Assembly (NCBI RefSeq): GCF_001641265.1
Contig: NW_020167526.1
Span: 1,612,001-1,676,000, forward strand
Length of the DNA: 64,000 bases
From: Pseudogymnoascus destructans
Lineage: Eukaryota; Ascomycota; Leotiomycetes; Thelebolales; Thelebolaceae
Direction of reading: 5' to 3'
Of this stretch, positions 55,592 through 64,000 are shown in pieces. A program made the translations under genes and the position numbers. The notes below the pieces were generated by a model. It had not been told where the DNA came from, made no database searches, and saw only the letters and a program-made list of their open reading frames with translations. Numbering within the stretch: position 1 is the first letter of the stretch; each line of letters starts with the position of its first letter.

Positions 55592-55601
55592 TTGTCTGCT
55601 T
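55592..55601 (+). promoter_or_regulatory. Putative self-primer binding site of chromovirus
   Basis: ttgtctgctt begins two bases after the LTR and is the exact reverse complement of aagcagacaa at 54335-54344, the predicted RNA 5' end. No TGG-type tRNA primer site is present at the LTR edge. Confidence 0.6.
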
Positions 55602-55641
55602 CAAGCTTCAACTATTTCTATAGCAGCACTTCGATACTACA

Positions 55642-57912
55642 ATGGAGGACGACCAAGCTCCTACAACTACTGCTGAACAGCAGATGCAACAACTGTTTGC
55701 CTTTATACAAAATATAGCAAACAAACTTGAGAATTTGGAAAACACCTTTCAAGCCAACACTTCAGCAACACAATCCTCAACTCAGACACATCATACAGAG
55801 CTTCCCACAGCTCCTCTGGCTATGTCGGGTACCCCAGGTGCACTTCCTAAAGTGCAAACACCAGATTTATACCATGGAGACAGGAGGAAGTTGAAGGGAT
55901 TTCTTATGCAACTGGACATCTACTTCACCCTCAGGCCTCATCAGTTCACCTCAGACATTCAGAAGATATATTTCGCTGCCAGCTACCTCCGTGGATCTGC
56001 ATTCAACTTCTTTGAGCCATATCTTAGAAGACTTAGTGGCAACAACCAAAATACCACTACACCTTTGATTACCTCTTATGACCAGTTTCAAGAGGAACTT
56101 ACCAGGACCTTTGGAGACATCAACGAAACTGCTACAGCAGAAAGAGAGCTACAGAAGCTATGTCAAAAGACCTCTGCTGCTCAGTATACAACAGAATTTA
56201 GGAGAATCACTTCTCACTTGACTTGGAATGAAGAAGCCTTAGTCTTCACTTACTACCAAGGGCTCAAGAGCTCTATTAAGGATGAACTCAGCAAAGAAGA
56301 ACGCCCTACAACACTTCAAACGCTTATAGAGAAAGCTGTCAGACTTGATGATAGGCTTTTTGAAAGAAGAAAGGAGAAGAACCAAGACTGGCATCCAACA
56401 AGAAATTTCAACAATTACACCTCTACACCAACTGCTAAGGACTCAGCACCTGAACCTATGGACTTAGACGCCTCTATAAAGAGATCTACAGCAAATCCAG
56501 CACCTCAGCCTACAGGATACCCTCAAAAACTGAAAAGGGGTAAACTTACCCCTCAAGAAAGAAAACACAGAATGGACAACAACCTTTGTTTATACTGTGG
56601 CAAAGGGGGACACAGAATTCAGGAGTGCTATTCAGCACGAGGGAGTGCTGATTCAAAACATATAGCAGCCTCAGACACAGTCACAACTGCTATTCCTGAA
56701 AAACTTGAAAAATCCCTAGCAGGCACAACTTCAACTGAGACTATAACTTCTCCCCTAGACAACAAAGATGTGTCGATGGTGCTTTCTCAGAGTCTCACAC
56801 ACCTGTTAATCCCTATTCAACTCCATTTCAAACAACAGGTGTTGTCTACAAGGGCTATGATAGACTCAGGGGCAACAGGCAACTTTATATCTCAAGACCT
56901 CATCTTGACACACCAGTTACCTACAATTCCCAAACGCACTCCAGAGTTGCTCCGAGTCATTGATGGAACTCCTATCAGTTCAGGTTCCATTACCTGCAAC
57001 ACCCCAGTACTCAAACTTGAGATTCCCCTAGGAAAATCAACATTTTCAGACACCATCTCTTTAGATGTTATACCAATGAAGTACCCAGTCATCCTAGGTC
57101 TTCCATGGCTTCAAAGGCATGATCCAACCATCAATTGGAAGCATTTATCGCTTGGGTTTAGCTCAAATCCTGAGCTCAATACTGAAAAAACCCTTCAAGC
57201 CTCAGTTACCCCTATTCAGGTCCAAGACTCAGACTTGTCCCAGATCAAGGATTTTGACCAAACTATGGACGATATATCATCTCTGATATGGGTTAAACCT
57301 TTCCAACCTGTCCTGGAGATAGCAGCTACTTCAGATTTGGAGAAATCATCTCAGGAGGTCATTTTGCCTTTAGCATACCAAGACTACCAACATCTTTTTG
57401 ACAAGGCAAAGGCATCAATTCTGCCAAAGCACCAGCCTTATGACCATGTGATACCACTCGCAGAAGGCTCAATGCCTCCCTACGGCCCTATCTACTCTCT
57501 ATCTGAATTAGAGCTGAAAACTCTCAGAGAATACCTAGATGAGAACCTTAGTTCTGGCTTTATCAGACCTTCTTCCTCACCAGCAGGAGCTCCTATTCTC
57601 TTTGTCAAGAAGAAAGATGGCTCCTTGCATCTCTGTGTTGATTATAGGGGCCTTAATGCAGTCACTGTTAAAAACAGATATGCTTTACCCCTTATCCCTG
57701 AGCTCATGGATAGGCTCTCTTCAGCAAAGATCTTTACCAAGTTAGATCTCAGGGGAGCTTATAACCTGATACGCATCAAGGAAGATGATGAGTGGAAGAC
57801 AGCATTCAGAACACGCTATGGTCATTTTGAATACCAGGTAATGCCTTTTGGGCTTGCCAATGCACCTGCTTCTTTCCAAGCTCTCATGAATGATATTCTA
57901 AGTACTCTTTAG
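55642..57912 (+). CDS. Chromovirus Gag-protease-RT (N-terminal part of Pol)
   Basis: 756 residues from the first ATG. Gag: a coiled-coil start, then a capsid-like region (LRPHQFTSDIQKIYFAASYL, YTTEFRRITSHLTWNEEALV). A zinc knuckle CLYCGKGGHRIQEC spans residues 316-329. Protease has DSG at 408-410 (MIDSGATGNFIS). The RT has fingers and palm with SSSPAGAPILFVKKKDGSLH, CVDYRGLN near 665, FTKLDLRGAYNLIRI and MPFGLANAPASFQALMNDI. It ends prematurely at TAG just where the YxDD-bearing segment should follow, because of a small deletion. Gag and Pol share one frame, without a shift between them. Confidence 0.93.
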   Translation: MEDDQAPTTTAEQQMQQLFAFIQNIANKLENLENTFQANTSATQSSTQTHHTELPTAPLAMSGTPGALPKVQTPDLYHGDRRKLKGFLMQLDIYFTLRPHQFTSDIQKIYFAASYLRGSAFNFFEPYLRRLSGNNQNTTTPLITSYDQFQEELTRTFGDINETATAERELQKLCQKTSAAQYTTEFRRITSHLTWNEEALVFTYYQGLKSSIKDELSKEERPTTLQTLIEKAVRLDDRLFERRKEKNQDWHPTRNFNNYTSTPTAKDSAPEPMDLDASIKRSTANPAPQPTGYPQKLKRGKLTPQERKHRMDNNLCLYCGKGGHRIQECYSARGSADSKHIAASDTVTTAIPEKLEKSLAGTTSTETITSPLDNKDVSMVLSQSLTHLLIPIQLHFKQQVLSTRAMIDSGATGNFISQDLILTHQLPTIPKRTPELLRVIDGTPISSGSITCNTPVLKLEIPLGKSTFSDTISLDVIPMKYPVILGLPWLQRHDPTINWKHLSLGFSSNPELNTEKTLQASVTPIQVQDSDLSQIKDFDQTMDDISSLIWVKPFQPVLEIAATSDLEKSSQEVILPLAYQDYQHLFDKAKASILPKHQPYDHVIPLAEGSMPPYGPIYSLSELELKTLREYLDENLSSGFIRPSSSPAGAPILFVKKKDGSLHLCVDYRGLNAVTVKNRYALPLIPELMDRLSSAKIFTKLDLRGAYNLIRIKEDDEWKTAFRTRYGHFEYQVMPFGLANAPASFQALMNDILSTL

Positions 57913-60386
57913 ACACTCAAGAGCATGTTCTACATGTTAGACAAGTCTTAGAGAAGCTATCTCAAGCACAACTCTTTTGCAAACTTGAGAAATGTCTTTT
58001 CCATATGTCTCAAGTTGATTTCTTGGGACATAGAATTTCAACAGAAGGCATTCAGATGGATCCTGAAAAGACAAAAGCAGTACAAACGTGGCCTATTCCT
58101 TCCAGCATTAAAGAGGTTCAGTCTTTCCTTGGGTTTGCCAACTATTACAGGAGGTTTATACCAAGATATACATCCTTGGCTTTACCCCTTACTCAATTAC
58201 TTCACAAGGACACTTTGTATCACTGGGATAAGACACAGCAAGATGCTTTCGATGCTCTTAAAGGAGAATTCAAAGAAGGGAAAATGTTACTACACTTTAA
58301 CCCCTTGAAACCTGCCACTCTTGAGACAGATGCCTCAGATTTTGCCATTTCTGGAATCTTATACCAAGCTCCAAAAGACAAACAAGAAGAGCTACAGCCT
58401 GTAGCATTTTACTCAAGAAAGCTATCAGCAGCCGAACAAAACTATCCCATTACAGACAAGGAACTGCTTGCCATAGTATGTTCTCTAAAGCATTGGAGAT
58501 GCTACCTTGAAGGGGCAAACTATCCTATCACTATTTACAGTGACCATTCAAATCTCTTGACCTTTACAACCACTAAACAGCTCAATCGACGACAAGCAAG
58601 GTGGTCTGAACAACTAGGAGGTTTTGACTTTGTTATAAAACATGTCTCAGGGGCCAAGAATCAAAGAGCAGATCTCCTCTCAAGAAGACATGACTACCAA
58701 GATTCTGCTAAAACAAGCAATACAAAGGCCCTGCTAGACTCTACAAAGCTTATAGCAGCATCTTTAAGCAACCCTCGCACTACAGAGGACTTAGAGGGAA
58801 ACTTATCCCCTCAAAACCAAGTTGCCCCCATTACCTCTTCTCAGAAACCAGAGACCTTTAAAGACTATACACCCTCAGCAACACTTCTTAAAGCATTCAA
58901 AGATGCTTACAACCACGATCCCTTTGCCAAAAGAACTTTGGAATACCTCCAGAAGAAAGGCTCCTCTCTTGAGAAAGTTGGACTACAAAATTTCTCAAAA
59001 AATCAGCAAGGACTTCTCTTATTCAAGAGCTATATCTATGTCCCAAGGGATAAACGATTACAGCTACACCTCCTACAGCAGTTCCATGATGCTCCAGCTG
59101 CAGGGCACTTTGGCTTTGCAAAAACTTATGAACTTCTAACAAGAAAGTTCTACTGGCCTAGTCTAAGGACTACTCTTCAAGACTATATATCTTCTTGCAC
59201 TACTTGCAACTTGAACAAACCTACACGGCAAAAGCCCTATGGCCTCTTGCAGCCTCTACCTATACCAGAACGCCCATGGGACTCCATATCCATTGACTTT
59301 ATAGTCAAGTTGCCTCCTTCTATCCCAAAAGGGGGTGCTACCCCTTATGACTCTATCCTTGTGGTGGTAGAAAGGCTCACAAAAATGGCACACTTTGAGC
59401 CTTGCAATGAGGCTATCACAGCTTCTGAACTTGCGTGGCTATTCCTCAAGGTGGTCTTTAAATATCATGGAATTCCTGGACACTGGATCTCAGATAGGGG
59501 AGCAGTTTTCACTTCAAACTTTTTTAAGGAGTTCTCGAAACTCTTAAACATGGAACAACGCTTTTCTACAGCTTATCACCCTCAAACAGATGGCCAGACA
59601 GAGAGAGTCAACTCTGTACTTGAACAATATCTAAGAATTTATACAAACTATGCTCAAGACAACTGGGCAGATCTTCTCCATCTTGCAGAATTTGCTTACA
59701 ACAACACGGTCTCTAACACCACAAAAGAGACACCTTTCTATGCAAACTATGGTTATCACCCTAGGTTTGAAGTGGCAGAACTTAATTGTCCTGAAAATCT
59801 CAAAAACCCTTCTGCTACTGAAAGAATCATCTACCTTAAGGGCCTCCAGGACTATCTCAAGGTCCAAATACAGCGTGCACAAGACGAGCAGGCTCAGGCC
59901 TTTAACAGGGGGGTGGTTGCACCACAATTCAAAGTTGGTGATCAAGTCTTTTTGTCTAGAAGACATATCACAACTACTAGACCATCAGACAAACTTGATA
60001 CTAAAAGACTTGGACCCTTTAAGATCACAAGGACTATTGGCAAGAATGCTTTCGAGCTTGCATTACCACCTACTTGGACTATCCATAATGTCTTCCATGC
60101 ATCTCTCTTGTCTAAGGCACAAGAAAGTTCCTTAAGACCACTTCAGTCTCCTCCACCTCCTGTTCTGATTTTGGATCAACCAGAATATGAAGTAGAGTCT
60201 ATCCTTGACAAAAAGACACTTAGAGGTCAGGACTACTTCCTCGTTAAGTGGAAAGGCTATCCTACAAGTGACAACACTTGGGAACCTAAGAGAAATCTAA
60301 AAAATGCATCCAGGCTGATTCTAGAATTTCTTTCTAAGAAAGCCACCTGGCTAAAGGGCAAGCACACAGCTAACAAACGTCCTTAA
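57894..60386 (+). pseudogene. Chromovirus RT end-RNase H-integrase-chromodomain
   Basis: Continuation of Pol in another frame: YSKYSLDTQEHVLHVRQVLE from 57894, the RT thumb, then RNase H (LETDASDFAISGILYQ, ITDKELLAIVCSLKHWR). Integrase has an HHCC finger (HDAPAAGHFGFAK, CTTCNLNK) and catalytic DFIVKLPP, SDRGAVFTSNFF and HPQTDGQTERVNSVLEQY. A C-terminal chromodomain (EYEVESILDKKTLRGQDYF, LVKWKGYPTSDNTWEP) would bind histone H3 methyl marks and steer insertion. The first ATG is 58005, but no promoter supports separate translation. It is open to the stop at 60386, 11 bp from the 3' LTR. Confidence 0.92.
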
Positions 60387-60397
60387 GAGGGGTATCA

Positions 60398-61322
60398 TGT
60401 CATACTGACATTCGTTGCACTCAGTTTGCTATCAAACTCAAGAGCAAACTTGGAAATCTCCTCCTCAAACCTACAAGTCACTATACATATTTTGGCTTAT
60501 CACACCAACAACAAGAGCAATACTACTCAACGATTGCTACAACCATCTATGATTCATTACACGTCATCGCTCCTTAGTTACTGGGCCGATATGACCACAT
60601 AGCATATCTCTACAACCCTCTATGATTCATTACATGACATCACTCATACTACCACATGACATATCTCTACCAACTAAAGGCCTAGGAGCATGAACGATAG
60701 CTCTAAAAGCTCCTACGAACCTCTATGATTCATTACATGTCATCGCTCTTTAGTTACCCACAAGATTGGTTAAGTTATGACATAATTTGTCTATGACATA
60801 ATTTGTCTATGACATAATTTGTCTATAGGGGTACTCTGACCTTGGACCTCCTCTTACTTCCTATAGGCTACGAACCTAAGAGATGGTTCTATGGGATTCT
60901 CTTACGTCGACTACAGTTACCAAGCCTGGTAATCATGGAAAGTCTTGGAAAATGAGAGAACTACACTCCTTTAGCATAAATAGGATTGCCCTTTCCTTAA
61001 GAAAGGGCAAGCAGACAATACAGTAAATCGACTATCACATACTTCCACGTCTTTTCCAAGCTTCCAAGCATTCATCTTGTTACTCCTTGTTTCTGAAAAG
61101 TCAGTGAGGTGTTAACCTCTGACTTACCCCTGAGTTCCCAGACTCAACATTTGTTGCAACTTGTCTGAACCACTTCACTACATCACACACCTGATTGCTG
61201 CGTTGTGGAATAGTCTAAGCTACGACCCTTTGGCTCTGTTTCCTAAGACAGTGTGTTGTCTTAGTAAATTCATCCCTTCCTTGGGTGGCAAGATTCTCAC
61301 ATCTGGTGCACCCACCATTACA
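60398..61322 (+). repeat. 3' LTR of chromovirus (type B)
   Basis: 925 bp from TGTCATACTG to CCATTACA, uninterrupted. It carries the same TATA-like box, hairpin and aagcagacaa (about 60980-61025) as the 5' copy. Confidence 0.95.
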
Positions 61323-61569
61323 TACAGCTCACATCTCACAGCTTGTTACAGTTGTTACGGTTGTTACGGTTATTATGGTTATTACGGTTGTTATGGGGAT
61401 TACGGGTGTAGCCTTAGCCACCAAGGTTACAACCGCTAAGCAGATAACTGTATGTTATGAGGAATAGCCTCACCTTCCTTCCTTCTTCTTCTTCTTCTCT
61501 CTTTAGATTCAATCTAGATTACTTTTCCTGGACTGGCATCATGACCTCTATGACCATCGTAACAGGAAC

Positions 61570-62097
61570 CACACCGAGTCAGATTTCATGCCTGTGGTGA
61601 CCGTAACAGTTCTGAGTCAGGTTCTTCGAGTATCTAGGTAAGCAGGCATCCTTACACTACCCCCCGTCTTAAGAGAGTGCTTTGTCCGCGAAGCACGCTG
61701 CCCGCCTATAGTCTGAAACCCATCAGAGTGGCCTCTGTGAGCTAGGCGTTCTTTGTTGTAGGGTTTGCGTGCGTGGCCGCATTCGTGACAACCGCATTGG
61801 TCTGATGTGACGAGAGATGGAAAAATAGTCATGGAGCAGTAATACCGTATCAGCTCCGTCTGGTATGCAACTACTTTTGTTTTCTTTGTTCGATCTCTGG
61901 CTTAATGGTGATGGTCCGAATGAGCACCGGGAGATATCCGCTACAGGTAGGCGTCGAAAATTCCCCATCGCACAAGGAGGGTGGCTGCGCTAACCCGATT
62001 CGGGTGTCATTATTGTAAGCCAAATCTGAGTTCAGAGCTTCGCCCACTTTCTCGTTGTTTTTTGCTTCACAACAACAACGCCCACAAACCCCCCTCC
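61570..62097. other. Unassigned repeat-like sequence
   Basis: cttacactaccccccgtctt at about 61652 looks like an LTR end followed by the complement of a polypurine tract of another minus-strand Gypsy element. I cannot recognise its coding part and no gene is called. Confidence 0.35.
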
Positions 62098-62282
62098 TGT
62101 AATGGTGGGTGCACCAGATATGAGAATCTAGCCACCCAAGGAAGGGATGAATTTACTAAGACAACACACTGTCTTAGGAAACAGAGCCAAAGGGTCGTAG
62201 CTTAGACTATTCCACAACGCAGCAATCAGGTGTGTGATGTAGTGAAGTGGTTCAGACAAGTTGCAACAAATGTTGAGTCTGG
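62098..62282 (-). mobile_element. Type B LTR fragment, 3' 185 bp, split by insertion
   Basis: Minus-strand end of a type B LTR (it has the gctacgaccc variant of the chromovirus at 53723-61322). It is interrupted at 62283 by the next LTR; the base quintet before the junction is tctgg. The rest of this LTR should lie beyond the inserted element, outside the window. Confidence 0.85.
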
Positions 62283-63218
62283 TGTAATGGTGGGTGCACC
62301 AGATATGAGAATCTAGCCACCCAAGGAAGGGATGAATTTACTAAGACAACACACTGTCTTAGGAAACAGAGCCAAAGGGTTGTAGCTTAGACTATTCCAC
62401 AACGCAGCAATCAGGTGTATGATGTGGTGAAGTGGTTTAGACAAGTTGCAACAAATGTTGAGTCTGAGAACTCAGGGGTAAGTCAGAGGTTAGCACCTCA
62501 CTGACTTTTCAAAAACAGAGAATAACAAGATCAATGCTTGGAAGCTTGGAAAAGACGTAGAAGTATGTGCTAGTCGATTTACTGTATTGCCTGCTTGCCC
62601 TTTCTTAAGGAAAGGGCAATCCTATTTATGCCAAAGGAGTGTAGTTCTCTCATTTTCCATGACTTTCCATGACTAACCAGGCTTGGTAAATGTATTAGAA
62701 ATCAAGTGCGACCCACAACTAGCTTGCTAATCATGTAGTGAACGTAAGAGAATCCCATAGAACCATCTCTTGGGTTCCTAGCCTATAGGAAGTGAAAAGG
62801 AGGTCCAAGGTCAGAGTACCTATAGACAAATTATGTCATAACTTAACCAATCTTGTGGGTAACTAAGGAGCGATGACGTGTAATGAATCATAGAGGGTTG
62901 TAGAAGCTTCTAGAGCTATCGTTCATGTTCCTAGGCCTCTAGTTGGTAGAGATATGCCATGTGGTAGTATTGGCCCACCCCCTTAAGGAGGAGATTTTCT
63001 TAATAACTTGTTCAATGAGTGTCCAAATGATATGCCGTGATGTATGTAGCATAAACAGATGTAGTAGAAGAGTTTGCAGCAATCGTTGAGTAGTATTGCT
63101 TCTGTTGTTGGTGTGATAAGCCAAGATATGTATGGTGACTTGTAGATTTGAGGAGGAGATTTCTAAGTTTGCTCTTGAGTTTGATAGCAAACTGAGTGCA
63201 ACGAATGTCAGTATGACA
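62283..63218 (-). mobile_element. 3' LTR of second chromovirus (type A), minus strand
   Basis: 936 bp. In minus orientation it begins TGTCATACTG at 63218, preceded by the purine tract aaaagggggatca. It is therefore the 3' LTR of the element whose pol lies to the right. Confidence 0.95.
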
Positions 63219-64000
63219 TGATCCCCCTTTTAAGGACGTTTGTGGGCTGTCTGCTTGCCCTTTAGCCAGGTGGCTTTCTTAGAAAGAAATTCTAGAATGA
63301 GCTTAGATGCATTTTTTAGATTTCTCTTAGGCTCCCAAGTGTTGTCACTTGTAGGATAGCCTTTCCACTTAACGAGGAAGTAGTCCTGACCTCTAAGTGT
63401 CTTTTTGTCAAGGATAGACTCTACTTCATATTCTGGTTGATCCAAGATCAGAACAGGAGGTGGAGGAGACTGAAGTGGTCTTAAGGAACTTTCTTGTGCC
63501 TTAGACAAGAGAGATGCATGGAAGACATTATGGATAGTCCAAGTAGGTGGTAATGCAAGCTCGAAAGCATTCTTGCCAATAGTCCTTGTGATCTTAAAAG
63601 GTCCAAGTCTTTTAGTATCAAGTTTGTCTGAAGGTCTAGTAGTTGTGATATGTCTTCTAGACAAAAAGACTTGATCACCAACTTTGAATTGTGGTGCAAC
63701 CACCCCCCTGTTAAAGGCCTGAGCCTGCTCGTCTTGTGCACGCTGTATTTGAACCTTGAGATAGTCCTGGAGGCCCTTAAGGTAGATGATTCTTTCAGTA
63801 GCAGAAGGGTTTTTGAAATTTTCAGGACAATTCAGTTCTGCCACTTCAAACCTAGGGTGATAACCATAGTTTGCATAGAAAGGTGTCTCTTTTGTGGTGT
63901 TAGAGACTGTGTTGTTGTAAGCAAATTCTGCAAGATGGAGAAGATCTGCCCAGTTGTCTTGAGCATAGTTTGTATAAATTCTTAGATATTGTTCAAGTAC
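63219..64000 (-). mobile_element. Second chromovirus, internal 3' part, cut by window edge
   Basis: Only the last ~780 bp of the internal region are in view. It is almost identical in protein to the first element, but carries type A LTRs. Confidence 0.93.
63230..64000 (-). CDS. Chromovirus Pol C-terminus (integrase end and chromodomain), partial
   Basis: The frame is open to the window edge. It reads the integrase end (WADLLHLAEFAYNNTVSNTT, PFYANYGYHPRFE), the linker (KVGDQVFLSRRHITTTRPSD) and the chromodomain (YEVESILDKKTLRGQDYFLV, GYPTSDNTWEPKRNL), ending KRP. It differs from the first copy by only a few residues (for example ENFKN for ENLKN, ASKL for ASRL, KQTAHKRP for KHTANKRP). No stop or shift is visible in this part. 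Confidence 0.93.
   Translation of the reverse strand, partial: VLEQYLRIYTNYAQDNWADLLHLAEFAYNNTVSNTTKETPFYANYGYHPRFEVAELNCPENFKNPSATERIIYLKGLQDYLKVQIQRAQDEQAQAFNRGVVAPQFKVGDQVFLSRRHITTTRPSDKLDTKRLGPFKITRTIGKNAFELALPPTWTIHNVFHASLLSKAQESSLRPLQSPPPPVLILDQPEYEVESILDKKTLRGQDYFLVKWKGYPTSDNTWEPKRNLKNASKLILEFLSKKATWLKGKQTAHKRP

Larger units (their letters stand above)
53723..61322 (+). mobile_element. Chromovirus (Ty3/Gypsy) retrotransposon, type B LTRs
   Basis: A complete 7.6-kb element with the target duplication tacag (53718-53722 and 61323-61327). The 5' LTR is 53723-54459 plus 55401-55589 (about 926 bp), the 3' LTR 60398-61322 (925 bp). By eye they differ at about six positions, so insertion is recent. 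A purine tract (aagaggggtatca) precedes the 3' LTR. Internally it has gag-protease-RT, then RNase H-integrase-chromodomain. The RT is broken by a small deletion. A type A solo LTR sits in the 5' LTR. Confidence 0.96.
53709..61564 (+). mobile_element. Type C solo LTR, split by the chromovirus
   Basis: Joining 53709-53722 to 61328-61564 gives an LTR of about 251 bp that begins tgttacg and ends cgtaaca. It is flanked on both sides by the target duplication ggaac (53704-53708 and 61565-61569). The chromovirus inserted 14 bp into it. It contains five to six 9-bp ttgttacgg-like repeats and AGATTCAATCT, as in the LTR at 3129-3327. Confidence 0.9.

Noticed and set aside
63500..63985. Plus-strand frame opposite the chromovirus Pol, also seen inverted at 59631-59966
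   Set aside because: Shadow of the Pol gene; it recurs only because the element recurs.
1..64000. CRISPR arrays, rRNA operons, operon-style promoters
   Set aside because: Eukaryotic genome; the tandem repeats have no unique spacers and no rRNA was recognised. tRNA genes were not seen by eye but a covariance search was not possible.

Overview
The window comes from a filamentous ascomycete (Pezizomycotina). The genes have short introns (48-116 bp) with gctaac/actaac-like branch points. There are fungal-specific families (ACR3 arsenite efflux, Ssn3/CDK8, GH67 relics) and chromodomain Ty3/Gypsy, Ty1/Copia, Fot1/pogo, Tc1 and hAT elements. No species can be named from the sequence alone.

Layout. 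1-5.5 kb is retrotransposon debris: two ~936-bp solo LTRs (type A) and a gag relic with its own short LTR (type C). 5.6-12.2 kb is a metal-resistance block: a three-HMA copper-type P1B ATPase, a bacterial-type thioredoxin-coupled arsenate reductase, and a divergently transcribed ACR3 arsenite exporter. Arsenate would be reduced by ArsC and the arsenite exported by ACR3; the ATPase probably exports Cu(I) or a related metal. 13.3-21.2 kb is a mosaic of broken elements (Tc1, Copia, Gypsy, an inverted solo LTR, a pogo transposase). 22.2-26.0 kb holds a coiled-coil protein and a DMT transporter. 26.5-30.7 kb holds a 34-bp tandem array into which two different, apparently intact pogo-like transposons inserted 11 bp apart.

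31.2-52.0 kb is ordinary gene-rich chromosome: aldo/keto reductase, peroxisomal SCP2 protein, indoleamine 2,3-dioxygenase, Ssn3/CDK8, sugar-porter MFS, Arp2, Dcg1-like racemase, dynactin p25, phosphomannose isomerase, GTP cyclohydrolase II and Arf1. Two decayed genes lie among them (a membrane protein and a GH67 alpha-glucuronidase). 52.7-64 kb is repeats again: a hAT relic, then a 7.6-kb chromovirus (type B LTRs) inserted in a type C solo LTR and itself carrying a type A solo LTR, then a second chromovirus on the minus strand running off the window.

Main points from the hunt. (1) Two unrelated LTR families (B and C) each carry, 2 nt inside the LTR, a 10-11 nt site complementary to a point in the LTR near the expected transcript start. 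This is the signature of Tf1-like self-primed reverse transcription. (2) The chromovirus and the Copia element each have a short frame-shifting deletion that removes the catalytic YxDD motif of reverse transcriptase, although the chromovirus LTRs are nearly identical. (3) Type A elements inserted twice within about 9 bp of the same point of type B LTRs. (4) The two pogo elements sit in one repeat unit. (5) The metal block is boxed in by transposons and its arsenate reductase is of bacterial type.
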